Source of the DNA: Ferruginibacter sp.
GTDB taxonomy: Bacteria; Bacteroidota; Bacteroidia; Chitinophagales; Chitinophagaceae
Direction: 5' to 3'
Assembly (NCBI GenBank): GCA_028288705.1
Contig: JAQBNH010000014.1
Location: 62,001-126,000 of the forward strand
Length of the DNA: 64,000 nucleotides
Positions 63,617 through 64,000 of the stretch are shown piece after piece. The translations under genes were made by a program, and so were the position numbers. How positions within the stretch are numbered: position 1 is the stretch's first letter; every line of letters begins with the position of its first letter. Below the pieces are notes generated by a model. That model saw only the letters and a program-made list of their open reading frames with translations. It made no database searches and was not told the origin of the DNA.

Positions 63617-64000
63617 ATGAAACCGAAATTAATTTTCTTCATCAACACACTTAATTTTGGGGGAGCAGAAAGAGTGGTATCGCAGTTATTGCAGCATCTG
63701 AATGAGGATTATGAACTTCACCTCGCCCTTTATGGCAACTTAATAAAATACCCTATTCCTGCTAACGTAAAAATTTGCGACCTCGGCGAAAGTATTCAAT
63801 CTGCAGGGCTAACCACGTTGCTTCGCCTTCCTATCGTCGCCCGAAAACTTGCTGCTTACTGTAAAAAAGAGCAGATATTAACTTGTGTTGCTTTCTTAAA
63901 CCGTCCTTGTTATGTGAGTGCCATGATGCGGGCATTCTGGGGATTTAAAGGGAAGTTAGTGATGTGCGAACGATCATATCAGAGTTCGATTCTCAATTTT
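63617..64000 (+). CDS. Glycosyltransferase, N-terminal part (runs off window)
   Basis: The start ATG at 63617 opens a frame of 128 codons to the end of the window. KLIFFINTLNFGGAERVVSQ with the conserved GGAERV motif is the classic beginning of GT4-family glycosyltransferases. A further hydrophobic/helical region follows (LRLPIVARKLAAYCKKEQIL). The nucleotide-binding half is beyond the window. It follows the previous glycosyltransferase by 27 bp in the same orientation. Confidence 0.9.
   Translation, partial: MKPKLIFFINTLNFGGAERVVSQLLQHLNEDYELHLALYGNLIKYPIPANVKICDLGESIQSAGLTTLLRLPIVARKLAAYCKKEQILTCVAFLNRPCYVSAMMRAFWGFKGKLVMCERSYQSSILNF

Overview
The window looks like chromosomal DNA from a member of the Bacteroidota, most likely family Chitinophagaceae. 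The evidence is moderate GC, starts without Shine-Dalgarno sequences, recurring TAnnTTTG minus-7 promoter boxes, a split cobalamin-dependent methionine synthase, the small ribosomal protein THX, DUF6952 and DUF4286 proteins, and a sigma factor/beta-barrel operon. Species cannot be named from the sequence alone.

Layout. 1-9400 is housekeeping: a partial TetR regulator with a palindromic operator, a JmjC-like cupin, DUF2461, a NUMOD4/HNH protein, ligA, an amidohydrolase lipoprotein and a peroxiredoxin-thioredoxin-DUF6952 operon. 9600-13330 is a translation block (rplM-rpsI-rpsB-tsf-pyrH). 13350-16270 is an ECF sigma operon on the minus strand. 16400-20550 holds small genes, pdxH, HU, the unannotated THX gene and exonuclease III. 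20600-25120 is the split metH, whose halves are separated by a GxxExxY gene bounded by inverted repeats, preceded by a structured leader. 25120-30410 holds recR, an Ig-like lipoprotein, a helicase-nuclease that has lost its helicase half, and an erythromycin-esterase-like protein. 31100-36200 is a two-gene polysaccharide module: a GH2-like hydrolase, then a 1252-residue fusion of a processive GT2 synthase with a GH26-like domain and a further hydrolase-like domain. A tRNA-Arg(CCT) and a TPR membrane protein follow.

39580-47443 is the most unusual region. Four tightly packed genes encode a caspase-like protease, an unrecognised 250-residue protein, a CHAT protease, and a membrane-anchored STAND NTPase with a beta-propeller-like C-terminus. 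The architecture suggests a sensor NTPase driving a two-protease cascade, as in bacterial conflict and programmed-death systems. The small protein is the best candidate for substrate or effector.

47600-51900 is amino-sugar related (aldose epimerase, nagA, EamA transporter, a NagX/HGSNAT-like acyltransferase), followed by an ABC-F ATPase. 54000 to the end is a surface-polysaccharide locus. It starts with a winged-helix regulator and continues with N-acetyltransferases, an FdtA-like ketoisomerase, a sugar aminotransferase, a Wzx flippase, a WbpB/WlbA-like oxidoreductase, an asparagine synthase and glycosyltransferases; the last gene runs off the window.

Several intergenic gaps carry a dispersed composite repeat: an (AAAAAGT)n tract followed by CTTTGTGG-like motifs. 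Related motifs flank the GxxExxY gene.
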